Of a stretch of DNA of 64,000 nucleotides, positions 36,439 to 45,131 are shown piece by piece (position 1 is the first letter of the stretch; each line of letters opens with the position of its first letter). Location: positions 1-64,000 of the forward strand of contig CAJKMG010000002.1 in the NCBI GenBank assembly GCA_905200945.1, written 5' to 3'. The stretch is from an uncultured Akkermansia sp. Lineage in GTDB: Bacteria; Verrucomicrobiota; Verrucomicrobiia; Verrucomicrobiales; Akkermansiaceae. Made by a program: the position numbers and the translations under genes. Under the pieces are notes generated by a model. The model searched no databases. It was not told where the DNA came from and saw only the letters and a list, made by a program, of their open reading frames with translations.

Positions 36439-37818
36439 ATGGACGATCCGGTCTTATTATCCCGTCTCCAATTCGCCATCACGATCATGTTCCACTACAT
36501 CTTCCCGCCGATGACCATCGGTCTGGGGGTGGTTCTGGTCGCCCTGGAAGGCCTCTGGCTGAAAACGAAAAATGACCTCTACCACAAGCAGGCCAAATTC
36601 TGGACCAGAATCTTCGGCATTATCTTTGCCCTTGGCGTAGCTTCCGGCATCGTGATGGAATTCCAGTTCGGCACCAACTGGGCGGATTATTCCCGCTGCG
36701 TAGGCGACATCTTCGGCAGTCCCCTGGCAGCAGAAGGCATTTTCGCCTTCTTTCTGGAATCAGGCTTCCTGGCCATTCTGCTTTTCGGCTGGGACAAGGT
36801 GGGCCCCAAAATGCACTTTCTTTCCTCCTGCATGGTCGCTCTCGGCGCCCATTTCAGCGCCATCTGGATCATTGTGGCCAACTCCTGGATGCAGACGCCC
36901 GCCGGATACAAGCTGGTGGAAGTAAACGGAAAAATCCAGGCCCATATCACCAGCTTCTATGACGTGGTCTTCAATCCGTCCACCGTTGACCGCCTGACGC
37001 ATGCGCTCTCCGGCTGCTGGCTGGCGGGAGCCACGCTCGTCCTCAGCGTCTCCGCCTGGTATATTTTGAAAAAACGTTTTACCGGTGGATCGGAAAAAAG
37101 CTTCAAGGTGGCATTGGTCATCGGCCTCATCGGCGTGGCAGGCATGGGCATCACGGGAGATTCCAGCGCACGAGAAGTCTCCATCCACCAGCCCGCCAAA
37201 TTCGCGGCTATGGAAGGCGTCATGGAATCCGGCGCCCCACAGGACCTCCATCTCATCGGCTGGATGAACCCGTCCACCCATGAAGTGACGGGAATCTCCA
37301 TCCCGTACTTGCTCACCCTCCTGACTCATCATGACCTGGACACGTCCATCACCGGCATGAACGACATCCCGCAGGACGAACGCCCTCCCATCCTGCCCGT
37401 CTTTTACTCCTTCCATCTCATGATCCTGATCGGCTGCGCCCTGGCGGCCCTGTTTTTGGCGGGCCTGTGGGGGTGGAAAAGAGGCTGGCTCTTCCAGAAG
37501 CGCTGGCTGCTCTGGTGCTTTGTTTTCTCCGTACTGGGCCCGCAAATAGCCAACCAGGCGGGCTGGGCCGTAGCGGAACTGGGGCGCCAGCCATGGATTG
37601 TGTACGGTATCCTGAGAACGGAACACGCCGTATCCCCCACCCTCACCGCGGCGGAAGCCCTTTCCTCCCTGGGCATGTTCTTTATCATTTATGCCCTGCT
37701 GCTGGCCCTCTTCCTCTATCAAATCACCCATAAAATCCACAAAGGTCCGGACCAGGAAACTGACGAAGACAACGGCGCCGGGGAAGGCAAACTTCAGGTT
37801 CCTTTCGTCAAAGACTAA
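36439..37818 (+). CDS. cydA: Cytochrome bd ubiquinol oxidase subunit I
   Basis: 459 residues with about nine membrane helices. Family marks are LSRLQFAITIMFHYIFPPMT with the first haem His, then IMEFQFGTNWADYSRCVGDI, GSPLAAEGIFAFFLESGFLA and ANSWMQTPAGY. The Q loop is of the short type. With CydB it oxidises quinol and reduces oxygen to water with high affinity, allowing growth in the microaerobic mucus layer. cydB begins 22 bases after its stop. Confidence 0.96.
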   Translation: MDDPVLLSRLQFAITIMFHYIFPPMTIGLGVVLVALEGLWLKTKNDLYHKQAKFWTRIFGIIFALGVASGIVMEFQFGTNWADYSRCVGDIFGSPLAAEGIFAFFLESGFLAILLFGWDKVGPKMHFLSSCMVALGAHFSAIWIIVANSWMQTPAGYKLVEVNGKIQAHITSFYDVVFNPSTVDRLTHALSGCWLAGATLVLSVSAWYILKKRFTGGSEKSFKVALVIGLIGVAGMGITGDSSAREVSIHQPAKFAAMEGVMESGAPQDLHLIGWMNPSTHEVTGISIPYLLTLLTHHDLDTSITGMNDIPQDERPPILPVFYSFHLMILIGCALAALFLAGLWGWKRGWLFQKRWLLWCFVFSVLGPQIANQAGWAVAELGRQPWIVYGILRTEHAVSPTLTAAEALSSLGMFFIIYALLLALFLYQITHKIHKGPDQETDEDNGAGEGKLQVPFVKD

Positions 37819-37840
37819 TCTTCACCCCTCTTTTAAAACC

Positions 37841-38878
37841 ATGTTGGACAATCTCACTCTCGCAGACCTGCAAATCATCTGGTTCATCCTCGTCGGCGTG
37901 CTCTTCTCCGGATACGCCATTCTGGACGGCTTTGACCTGGGAACCGGCGCCCTTCAGCTTTTCATCAAGGGCGATGAAAACAGAAGACTCACACTAAATG
38001 CCGTGGGCCCCGTATGGGACGGGAACGAAGTCTGGCTCATCACGGGCGGGGGAGCCCTCTTCGCCGCCTTTCCGTACGTGTACGCTTCCGTCTTCTCCGG
38101 ATTTTACCTGGCCTTCATGCTCCTGCTGCTCACCCTTATCTTCCGCGCCGTGTCTATTGAATTCAGAAGCAAACAGCCCATGAAATGGTGGCGCAGGGGA
38201 TGGGATGCCACCTTCTCCATCAGCAGTCTTCTGGCGGCCCTGCTCATCGGCGTAGCCATGGGGAACGTCACCAAAGGAATTCCTCTGGATGAGCAGGGAA
38301 ACTTCACCGGAACATTTCTCAGTCTGCTGAATCCTTATTCCGTTCTTCTGGGGCTGACGACGGTCGCCCTGTTCGCCATGCACGGGGGAATCTACCTGCT
38401 GATGAAAACCCAGGGAAGCCTTCAGGAACAAATCAGGAAACTGCTCAGACCCTGCGTCATCATCTTCACTGTTCTGATCATCCTGCACGGGGCTGCCACC
38501 CTGCTGTATGTTCCGCACGTAGCGGCGGCCCTGGAACGCTCCCCCTGGATTTACGGCATCGCCGCCCTGGCGGTCATTTCCATCGCGTCCATCTGGATCT
38601 TCATCCACAGGAACCGTCCGGGCTGGGCCTTCGTCGCCTCCTGCTCCACCATGGGCTGCATGATGGCTCTCTTCGGGACAGCGATGTTCCCCAACCTGCT
38701 CTACTCCATGCCCAATCCGGAACACTCCCTGACGCTCGTCAACGGCTCATCCACACGGGAAAGCCTGGTCGTGATGACATACATAGCCATCTTGGGAGTG
38801 CCGCTCGTCCTGGCTTATTCCGCTGCCATTTACTGGGTCTTCCGGGGAAAGGTTCAGCTCAACGAACACAGTTATTGA
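37841..38878 (+). CDS. cydB: Cytochrome bd ubiquinol oxidase subunit II
   Basis: 345 residues from the ATG at 37841 (MLDNLTLADLQIIWFILVGV); a longer in-frame opening overlaps cydA and is not credible. Visible family blocks are GYAILDGFDLGTGALQLF, GPVWDGNEVWLITGGGALFA and AFPYVYASVFSGFYLAFMLL. It has about nine membrane helices and partners CydA. No cydX or cydDC genes are adjacent. sucA starts 63 bases downstream. Confidence 0.95.
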   Translation: MLDNLTLADLQIIWFILVGVLFSGYAILDGFDLGTGALQLFIKGDENRRLTLNAVGPVWDGNEVWLITGGGALFAAFPYVYASVFSGFYLAFMLLLLTLIFRAVSIEFRSKQPMKWWRRGWDATFSISSLLAALLIGVAMGNVTKGIPLDEQGNFTGTFLSLLNPYSVLLGLTTVALFAMHGGIYLLMKTQGSLQEQIRKLLRPCVIIFTVLIILHGAATLLYVPHVAAALERSPWIYGIAALAVISIASIWIFIHRNRPGWAFVASCSTMGCMMALFGTAMFPNLLYSMPNPEHSLTLVNGSSTRESLVVMTYIAILGVPLVLAYSAAIYWVFRGKVQLNEHSY

Positions 38879-38941
38879 CGCCCTGCGGGCAAAAATAACA
38901 ATCACCGAACCGGAAAAGCCCCGTACCATCTGCCCTGCCGC

Positions 38942-41707
38942 ATGAATGCCTCCATCTTCACCAAACTCCCGCCGGAGGAAATTACGGCGCTCCATCAGTC
39001 ATGGAAAAACGATCCCCTGTCCGTAGACCCTCTCTGGGCAGCCTGGTTCGAGGGCTACGAACTGGGGAGCGGAGAAGCCCCCGGAAAAAAAGAAAATACA
39101 GGGAATAATGCGGATACGTCCCCCTACACCATTCCTCCGGAAAGCGCGGAATGCCGCGGACGTGTCAGCCAGCTCATCCGGGCTTACCGGGTCATGGGGC
39201 ACCAATGCGCCCGCTTTAATCCGCTGGAGCCGCCGGACCGGCCCAGTTTTCCCGTCAACCCGGAGGATATGGGATTCCGTGAGGAGGATCTGGACCAGTC
39301 CGTCAACATCGGCACCTTCATGGACGGAGGAATGTTCACTCTCCGTGAAATCATCAATCGGCTGCAAAAAATCTATTGTGGAGCCATTGGATTTGAATAC
39401 CACCACATAGACAACTTGGAAATCCGCTCCTGGATTGAAGAAAAAATCCAGCTCCGGGCAAACGGTGTGGATTATGGCCCGGAAGCCCGGAAAGAAGCCT
39501 TCTTCCATCTCTGCAGGGCGGAACTGTTTGAGGAATTCCTGGGCAAGCGCTTCATGGGGGAAAAACGCTTCTCCCTGGAAGGAGGGGAAGGAGCCATCGT
39601 CCTGCTGGACGCCATGATCAAGCGCTGTCCCGCCGCCGGAGTCTCTCACATTGAAATGGGCATGGCTCACCGAGGAAGGCTGAATGTGCTCGCCAATATC
39701 CTCCACAAACCGCTGAAAACCATCTTCCACGAATTCACGCCGGACTACCTGCCGGAATCTCCCATCGGCAGGAGCGACGTCAAATACCACCTCGGCTACG
39801 CTGCCACGCGCCATGTGGACGGTAAAGAGCTCCATATCCGCCTTTCTTCCAATCCCAGCCATCTGGAAGCCGTGTATCCCGTGGTGGAAGGCAGGGCCAG
39901 GGCCATGCAGCACAACCTGCAAGACGCGGAACGCAAGCATGTACTGCCGCTCGTCCTGCACGGGGACGCCGCTTTCTCTGGACAGGGAATCGTGGCGGAA
40001 GTGCTCAATCTTTCCCTGCTGAAAGGCTACCGCACAGGCGGCACCGTTCACCTCGTCATCAACAACCAGATCGGATTCACCACCGGCCCGGACGAAGCCC
40101 GCTCCTCCCGCTACGCCACGGACGTGGCTCAGATGCTCCAGTCCCCCATCCTGCACATCAATGGGGAAAGTCCGGAAGACCTGGCATGGGCGGCGGACTT
40201 CGCGCTCCAGTTCCGCCAGAAATTCGGGAGGGACATCATTCTGGACATGTACTGTTACCGCCGTCTGGGCCACAATGAAACGGATCAGGCCGCCTTTACC
40301 GCGCCCATGCAGACCAAGCGGATAGAGGCGCGCCCCACCGCCGCAGCCCTGTATGGAACGGTGCTCAGAGAGCGCGGGGAATTGACGGAACAGCAGGAGC
40401 GGGACATCCGGAAAGACCTTTGGGAAGGCATGGAACAGGCCTACCTGCAAATGAAGGAAAATCCCGCGGACTATATCCTGCCCGCCACCGCGCAGGATGC
40501 GGATGAAACGCCCCTCCCGCGCACCAGCACGCGGACGGGAATCAGTCCGGAACTGTTCCGGCGCATCGGAAGTATCCTTACGGAACTGCCGGACGGCTTC
40601 ACGCCCCACCCCACACTGGAAAAACGCTTCCTGGCCCGCCGCCGGGAAGCCTTCCGGGAAGGAGGCCTGCTGGACTGGGCCATGGCGGAATCCCTGGCAT
40701 GGGGCAGCCTGCTCACGGAAAACCACACCGTGCGCCTGTCCGGCCAGGACTGCCAGCGCGGCACTTTCTCCCAGCGGCACGCCGTCCTGCATGACTTCAA
40801 TGACGGCTCCCTGTACACTCCCTTGGAAAAACTGAATCACGGCACCACCGCTTTCCGCATTTACAACTCATCCCTGTCGGAAGCCTCCGTACTGGGCTTT
40901 GAATACGGCTACGCGCTGGAAAGTCCGGACGCGCTGGTCATGTGGGAGGCCCAGTTCGGGGACTTCGCCAACGGAGCACAGGTTATTGTGGACCAGTTCA
41001 TTGCTGCCGCAGAAGCCAAATGGCGCCAGAAGAACCGCATGGTGCTGCTGCTGCCCCACGGCTATGAAGGGGCGGGCTCGGAACACACCAGCGCCCGCAT
41101 GGAACGCTACCTCCAGCTTTGTGCGGACGACAACATGCAGGTCATCAACCCCACCACCCCGGCCCAATACTTCCACGCCCTGCGCCGCCAGGTGCACCAG
41201 AACGCGCACAAGCCCCTGATCGTCTTTACGCCCAAAAGCCTGCTCTCCCGTCCGGAGGCCGTCTCTCCGCACCGGGAATTTCTGGCCCCCTCCCGTTTCC
41301 ACGAAGTGCTGCCGGACCCGGACGCTCCCGCGCCGGAACAGGTGACGCGCGCCGTCTTCTGCTCCGGGAAAGTTTACTATGACCTGGCCGCCTGCCGGAG
41401 GGAACGGAACATTTCAGACACAATCATTATCCGCCTGGAACAAATCTATCCGCTGGCCCAGGAACAGCTTACCTACCTGCTGGCCCCCTACCAGAAAGTG
41501 CGCGACTTCGTCTGGTGCCAGGAGGAACCCTCCAACATGGGGGCCTGGGGCCACCTGCGGAACAGGCTGGGGCGCCTCTTCGCCACCTCTTTCCGCTATG
41601 CGGGGCGGCCTCCCATGGCCTGCCCTGCGGAGGGTGCCAAGGCCCTGCACGCCGCCGCACAAAAAAGACTTCTCGCCACCGCTTTCGGGCCGCGGGCGCA
41701 ATCCTGA
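38942..41707 (+). CDS. sucA: 2-oxoglutarate dehydrogenase E1 component
   Basis: 921 residues, full length. The N-terminus has the short helical E2-contact region (SIFTKLPPEEITALHQSWKN). The thiamine pyrophosphate fold shows EMGMAHRGRLNVLANIL, SSNPSHLEAVYPVVEGRARA, VLHGDAAFSGQGIVAEVLNL, NNQIGFTT and GRDIILDMYCYRRLGHNETD; the C-terminal transketolase part has LLPHGYEGAGSEHTSARMER. It decarboxylates 2-oxoglutarate and passes the succinyl group to the lipoyl arm of SucB. sucB starts 15 bases after the stop. Confidence 0.96.
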   Translation: MNASIFTKLPPEEITALHQSWKNDPLSVDPLWAAWFEGYELGSGEAPGKKENTGNNADTSPYTIPPESAECRGRVSQLIRAYRVMGHQCARFNPLEPPDRPSFPVNPEDMGFREEDLDQSVNIGTFMDGGMFTLREIINRLQKIYCGAIGFEYHHIDNLEIRSWIEEKIQLRANGVDYGPEARKEAFFHLCRAELFEEFLGKRFMGEKRFSLEGGEGAIVLLDAMIKRCPAAGVSHIEMGMAHRGRLNVLANILHKPLKTIFHEFTPDYLPESPIGRSDVKYHLGYAATRHVDGKELHIRLSSNPSHLEAVYPVVEGRARAMQHNLQDAERKHVLPLVLHGDAAFSGQGIVAEVLNLSLLKGYRTGGTVHLVINNQIGFTTGPDEARSSRYATDVAQMLQSPILHINGESPEDLAWAADFALQFRQKFGRDIILDMYCYRRLGHNETDQAAFTAPMQTKRIEARPTAAALYGTVLRERGELTEQQERDIRKDLWEGMEQAYLQMKENPADYILPATAQDADETPLPRTSTRTGISPELFRRIGSILTELPDGFTPHPTLEKRFLARRREAFREGGLLDWAMAESLAWGSLLTENHTVRLSGQDCQRGTFSQRHAVLHDFNDGSLYTPLEKLNHGTTAFRIYNSSLSEASVLGFEYGYALESPDALVMWEAQFGDFANGAQVIVDQFIAAAEAKWRQKNRMVLLLPHGYEGAGSEHTSARMERYLQLCADDNMQVINPTTPAQYFHALRRQVHQNAHKPLIVFTPKSLLSRPEAVSPHREFLAPSRFHEVLPDPDAPAPEQVTRAVFCSGKVYYDLAACRRERNISDTIIIRLEQIYPLAQEQLTYLLAPYQKVRDFVWCQEEPSNMGAWGHLRNRLGRLFATSFRYAGRPPMACPAEGAKALHAAAQKRLLATAFGPRAQS

Positions 41708-41722
41708 ACCCATCTTCCTCCC

Positions 41723-42883
41723 ATGAGCGACATCCTGACTCCCAACTTTGGAGAATCCGTCACCTCCGCCACCGTAGCCGCGTGGCACAAGAACGCCGGC
41801 GATCCGGTAGCCAAAGGCGATACGCTGGTGACGCTGGAAACGGACAAGGTTTCCACGGATCTGGAGGCGGAAGAAAGCGGCGTACTGGAAATCCTCGTTC
41901 CGGAAGGGGAAGAAGCCCTTATCGGCGCAGTTCTTGGCCGCATTTCTTCCGCTGACAGAACCGCAGCCGCACCGGAAAAGGAAACTCTGCTCATACCGCT
42001 TGAGCCGAAAAAAACGACCTCGCCGGAAACACGGAAGTCCCCCGTTTCCGCGCCTTCCGCCCCAGCTGCGGAATTTCCGGGACAAAAGCCACACGGGAAA
42101 GTCCCCCTCCCGGAACAGGTTCCTGCCGGAGAGGACAGGGAGGCAGAAAAGGAAATTGCTCCGCGCTTCCTCAGAAAACCCATGAGTCCGCTGCGCCGCA
42201 CCATCGCGGCCCGGCTGGTGGAGGCCCAGCACCAGGCGGCCATCCTCACCACGTTCAACGAATGCGACATGTCCTCCGTGATGGAACTCCGCAAACAATT
42301 CCATGCAGAATTCCGGGAACGGCACGGAACCAAGCTTGGTTTCATGAGCTTCTTTATCAAGGCAGTAGTCAAGGCCTTGCAGGAAGTGCCCCAGGTCAAC
42401 GCCAGAATTGACGGCGCGGACATCGTGGAAAACCTGTACTATGACATCTCTGTAGCCATTGGCACGGACAAGGGTCTCGTCGTCCCCGTGCTGCGGGACT
42501 GTGACCGGAAAACGCTTCCGGAGCTGGAACAGGAACTCGCCGTCCTGACGGAAAAAGCACGTAGCGGAAACCTGTCCATGCAGGACCTGCAAGGCGGATG
42601 CTTTACTATTTCCAACGGCGGCACGTATGGATCGCTTCTTTCCACCCCGATTCTGAACCCTCCCCAAAGCGGCATTCTGGGCATGCACGCCATTCAGGAA
42701 CGCCCCGTGGTCCGGGACGGCCAAATCGTCGTCCGGCCCATGATGTACCTGGCCCTTTCCTACGACCACCGCCTGGTGGACGGCAAGCAGGCCGTGCAAT
42801 TTCTCGTTGCCGTCAAAAATGCCGTGGAAAACCCGGTGTTAATGGGACAATTTTACATGGATGATGACCGGCAATCTCCATGA
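41723..42883 (+). CDS. sucB: Dihydrolipoyl succinyltransferase (E2), no E3-binding domain seen
   Basis: 386 residues. An N-terminal lipoyl domain (1-80) has the lipoyl lysine in LETDKVSTDLEAEE. A Pro/Ala/Glu-rich linker spans about 80-150. The catalytic domain ends with LALSYDHRLVDGKQAVQFLV holding the active-site His and Asp. The small E3/E1-binding domain that normally sits in the linker (pattern A-x-P-A-x-R, then G-T-G-x-x-G-R) is not visible; only PRFLRKPMSPLRRTIAARLV precedes the core. It follows sucA by 15 bases; the E3 gene (lpdA) lies 2.2 kb away on the opposite strand. Confidence 0.92.
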   Translation: MSDILTPNFGESVTSATVAAWHKNAGDPVAKGDTLVTLETDKVSTDLEAEESGVLEILVPEGEEALIGAVLGRISSADRTAAAPEKETLLIPLEPKKTTSPETRKSPVSAPSAPAAEFPGQKPHGKVPLPEQVPAGEDREAEKEIAPRFLRKPMSPLRRTIAARLVEAQHQAAILTTFNECDMSSVMELRKQFHAEFRERHGTKLGFMSFFIKAVVKALQEVPQVNARIDGADIVENLYYDISVAIGTDKGLVVPVLRDCDRKTLPELEQELAVLTEKARSGNLSMQDLQGGCFTISNGGTYGSLLSTPILNPPQSGILGMHAIQERPVVRDGQIVVRPMMYLALSYDHRLVDGKQAVQFLVAVKNAVENPVLMGQFYMDDDRQSP

Positions 42884-43025
42884 AAACGTATTGCGCAATA
42901 CATGCCCGTAACGGAACCACATCTCCAATCAGCGTCATGCATTATTATTGGCAGTAGGCACACTTGGCATATTTCCATCGAATCCGTATGGAACATCCAA
43001 GTATTTCTAAAAAATTTCCTGATTG

Positions 43026-43673
43026 TTATATACTGCACTGATCTTCCAATTTATCCGGAGCATTGATAACAATACCGGCTTGTGAATAGAAGTATTCAGA
43101 TACCTGATTAATGACTTTTTGACAGGATTCTTCATTCAGGCAATCAGAAATCGGAACACCTTTGCAGATGACCAAATCGTTGTGTCTTGCCTGCATATCG
43201 GGATAAAAGTCTTTCTTTCGGAGAATTTCCGTTACACATGTCCCTTTCCACGGGCTACCTTTCAATTGAGCAATAAACAAGAAGAGCGATTTCGATTTCT
43301 CAGAAGTCACATACTTGTCAATGCTATTTGCCTTAGTATTGTGATCCTGGAAATTGGTATCAAACCAGCCTGTATCAGCAACATGGACGATTGATAATTT
43401 GGTTATGTCATCGCTTTTTTCGGGGAAATGAAACTCATAACAATACATATTGAGCCAGTCCCAACTCCAGCAATCCAAAGAACCTCTACCATTTCTAGGA
43501 GCAACATTGGAAAATAGGCTCCATCCTCCCGAAAACAGCCGATTGTTCAGTAGCTTTTGAAAACACATCACAGTATCCAAAATGCATCTTTGATACAAAG
43601 CCAATAATCTATAAGCCTTCCGCACATCAGTTAATGCGCATTCAATCTGTTGTGGGGTGCGAGATGCATTCAT
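43026..43673 (-). CDS. Unknown protein, second gene of nuclease-like pair
   Basis: 215 residues. It opens MNASRTPQQIECALTDVRKA, a helical stretch, then a Trp-rich middle (LFSGGWSLFSNVAPRNGRGS, then WDWLNMYCYEFHFPE). No signal peptide, membrane segment, nucleotide-binding loop or nuclease motif is seen, and I do not recognise the family. Its first 32 bases overlap the end of the upstream PD-(D/E)XK-like gene, so the two are very probably translated together. The codon usage and base composition are much more AT-rich than the sucAB genes 140 bases away, a sign of horizontal transfer. It may be a partner, specificity or control subunit. Confidence 0.7.
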   Translation of the reverse strand: MNASRTPQQIECALTDVRKAYRLLALYQRCILDTVMCFQKLLNNRLFSGGWSLFSNVAPRNGRGSLDCWSWDWLNMYCYEFHFPEKSDDITKLSIVHVADTGWFDTNFQDHNTKANSIDKYVTSEKSKSLFLFIAQLKGSPWKGTCVTEILRKKDFYPDMQARHNDLVICKGVPISDCLNEESCQKVINQVSEYFYSQAGIVINAPDKLEDQCSI

Positions 43674-44373
43674 GTCGGTTGGGTAATGAAAAGAAAAAAT
43701 CTAAACTTGATGACGAAATTTTGTACTGATCGGCAAACAGAGAATCAAGATATTGTAGAGGAGGAGTAAGAATGTAGCCATGGAAGGAAAATAGGTCGAT
43801 CACGTCGCCAAGGATGAATTCCAAACTTTTTGCATGGGACGTAATCCCTTCCGCTAGGCATATTCTTTTATAAGAATCAATAACTTGTTCGAGCAGACTG
43901 GTCCATTTGCATTTGAATATGGGAATATTGTTGATTTCCTCACTTTTACAATTATTTTCTCCGGACCAGCCCAGGGCAATAAAGAAAATCCTTTTCTGAG
44001 ACGTTACCTCTCTTTGATATTCATTGTGCCAGGATGTGATCTCCCTTCTCCACTGGGAAATGTCATGCATCTTACAGGAATCCCAACGCTTGGCTTCAAT
44101 GATAAGGCTGAAATCCTGAAAATCCAAAAATACGTCCGGTTCGACATATCGGCTATTATTTGTTCCTGATGAATCCCATTTAGGCCAGAAGTCATAATCA
44201 ATCAATGTTCCTGAATGAGTGGGTAGATATTCCCCGTCAAAACACGAATTACGTAAAATAGACCACATCAATTCGGAGGGGAGATATAACAGACTCCCTA
44301 TAATAGAGGAAGTGAGAGAATCCTCATTCCTAGTCCAATTGGTTATTTTTCCACTTTTTACCGCATGAATCAT
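43642..44373 (-). CDS. PD-(D/E)XK nuclease-like protein, first gene of pair
   Basis: 243 residues. The catalytic pattern of PD-(D/E)XK nucleases is visible: a helix with Glu17 (RNEDSLTSSIIGSLLYL), Asp80 in VEPDVFLDF, Glu93 and Lys95 in FSLIIEAKRWD, and Gln107 in HDISQWRREI. The E-A-K motif sits at the end of a hydrophobic strand, as in restriction and repair nucleases. There is no helicase, methylase or Walker motif. It overlaps the following gene by 32 bases. A TATAAT box lies 23-28 bases before the ATG. AT-rich composition marks it as an insert between sucB and lpdA. Role inferred: DNA cleavage, possibly in phage defence; the substrate is unknown. Confidence 0.7.
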   Translation of the reverse strand: MIHAVKSGKITNWTRNEDSLTSSIIGSLLYLPSELMWSILRNSCFDGEYLPTHSGTLIDYDFWPKWDSSGTNNSRYVEPDVFLDFQDFSLIIEAKRWDSCKMHDISQWRREITSWHNEYQREVTSQKRIFFIALGWSGENNCKSEEINNIPIFKCKWTSLLEQVIDSYKRICLAEGITSHAKSLEFILGDVIDLFSFHGYILTPPLQYLDSLFADQYKISSSSLDFFFSLPNRHECISHPTTD

Positions 44374-44395
44374 TGCTCAACTATAGGGTACACAG

Positions 44396-44401
44396 ATTAT
44401 A
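44396..44401 (-). promoter_or_regulatory. -10 box of the nuclease-like gene pair
   Basis: A perfect TATAAT on the minus strand, 23-28 bases upstream of the ATG at 44373. No convincing -35 box is seen. Confidence 0.5.
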
Positions 44402-44669
44402 CTACTTTATACACTAGATGCGTTTTTATCCATATCCACTACCTGCGTTAACTTTCCAAAATAAAGGCTATGTTATTGGGGGTATCTAATGCAATTTCAT
44501 TTTGTTGCCGTTATAGCTAATCATCCATATTCTAGCACCTTGCGCTTTTTATAGATAAAAATCGGAATTATTTATTTTATACATTTTATAATTTATATAT
44601 TTTAAATATAAAAACAGAATCTTTTTTAAATTTTCCGGTAATACTATTATTACATAATTCTGAAAAATA

Positions 44670-45057
44670 ATAAATCGGTGAGTGTAGCCAACCCCAATGT
44701 TACGAAAACAATCATCATCAATCAAACGGTTGAGAAAATCGAATTGCTCAAAAAGGATGTGAAGCCAGTAGACTCCGAGAACTTGTTGAGAACCCTCCCT
44801 CTCGTCCAAGAGAACGAAAAAACTGGCACTAATACTTCTTCCCAAGGAATACGACTATTTCACTATCCCGGTCAACAAAGTCAAGCACGACCTCTATAGG
44901 ATGCTGTACAATCCCAATTCCAAGGGTTCCCTCAACAAGAAATCCCCTCCCTGTCTTTAAAGGAGAACTCACTAGCTTTGACATTGAAGCCATCCCGCTC
45001 CGCTATCATGTTTATATTTCCCGTACACCGAGCCGACATGGGGGAAATTTCTCCTTA
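44670..45057 (+). pseudogene. Frameshifted remnant of an unknown gene
   Basis: Successive peptide pieces in different plus-strand frames read like coding sequence (see the surrounding gap entry), but each is cut by stops. The pieces lie between the nuclease-like pair and lpdA and share their AT-rich composition, so they were probably part of the same inserted segment. Confidence 0.3.
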
Positions 45058-45131
45058 ATCAGGGAAACTGCTTTTTCTCCGCAAAGGAATCAATGAGAGC
45101 CCCCGGATGGGGGCCCTTCCATTGAAAACCG

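Larger units (their letters stand above)
44374..45131. other. AT-rich gap with decayed coding remnants
   Basis: No intact gene. From about 44670 to 45057 the plus strand carries short protein-like runs that switch frame: VEKIELLKKDVKPVDSENLL, then PKEYDYFTIPVNKVKHDLYR in another frame, then GELTSFDIEAIPLRYHVYIS. The switches between frames indicate a gene broken by deletions. I do not assign a family. Just before lpdA's 3' end a GC-rich hairpin (45099-45114) lacks a T run. Confidence 0.45.

Noticed and set aside
38999..40840. 613-codon minus-strand open frame
   Set aside because: Antisense to sucA, which has clear family motifs along its whole length.
45097..45114. GC-rich hairpin after lpdA as terminator
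   Set aside because: The stem is good, but no T run follows on the minus strand, so it was left out as a terminator call.
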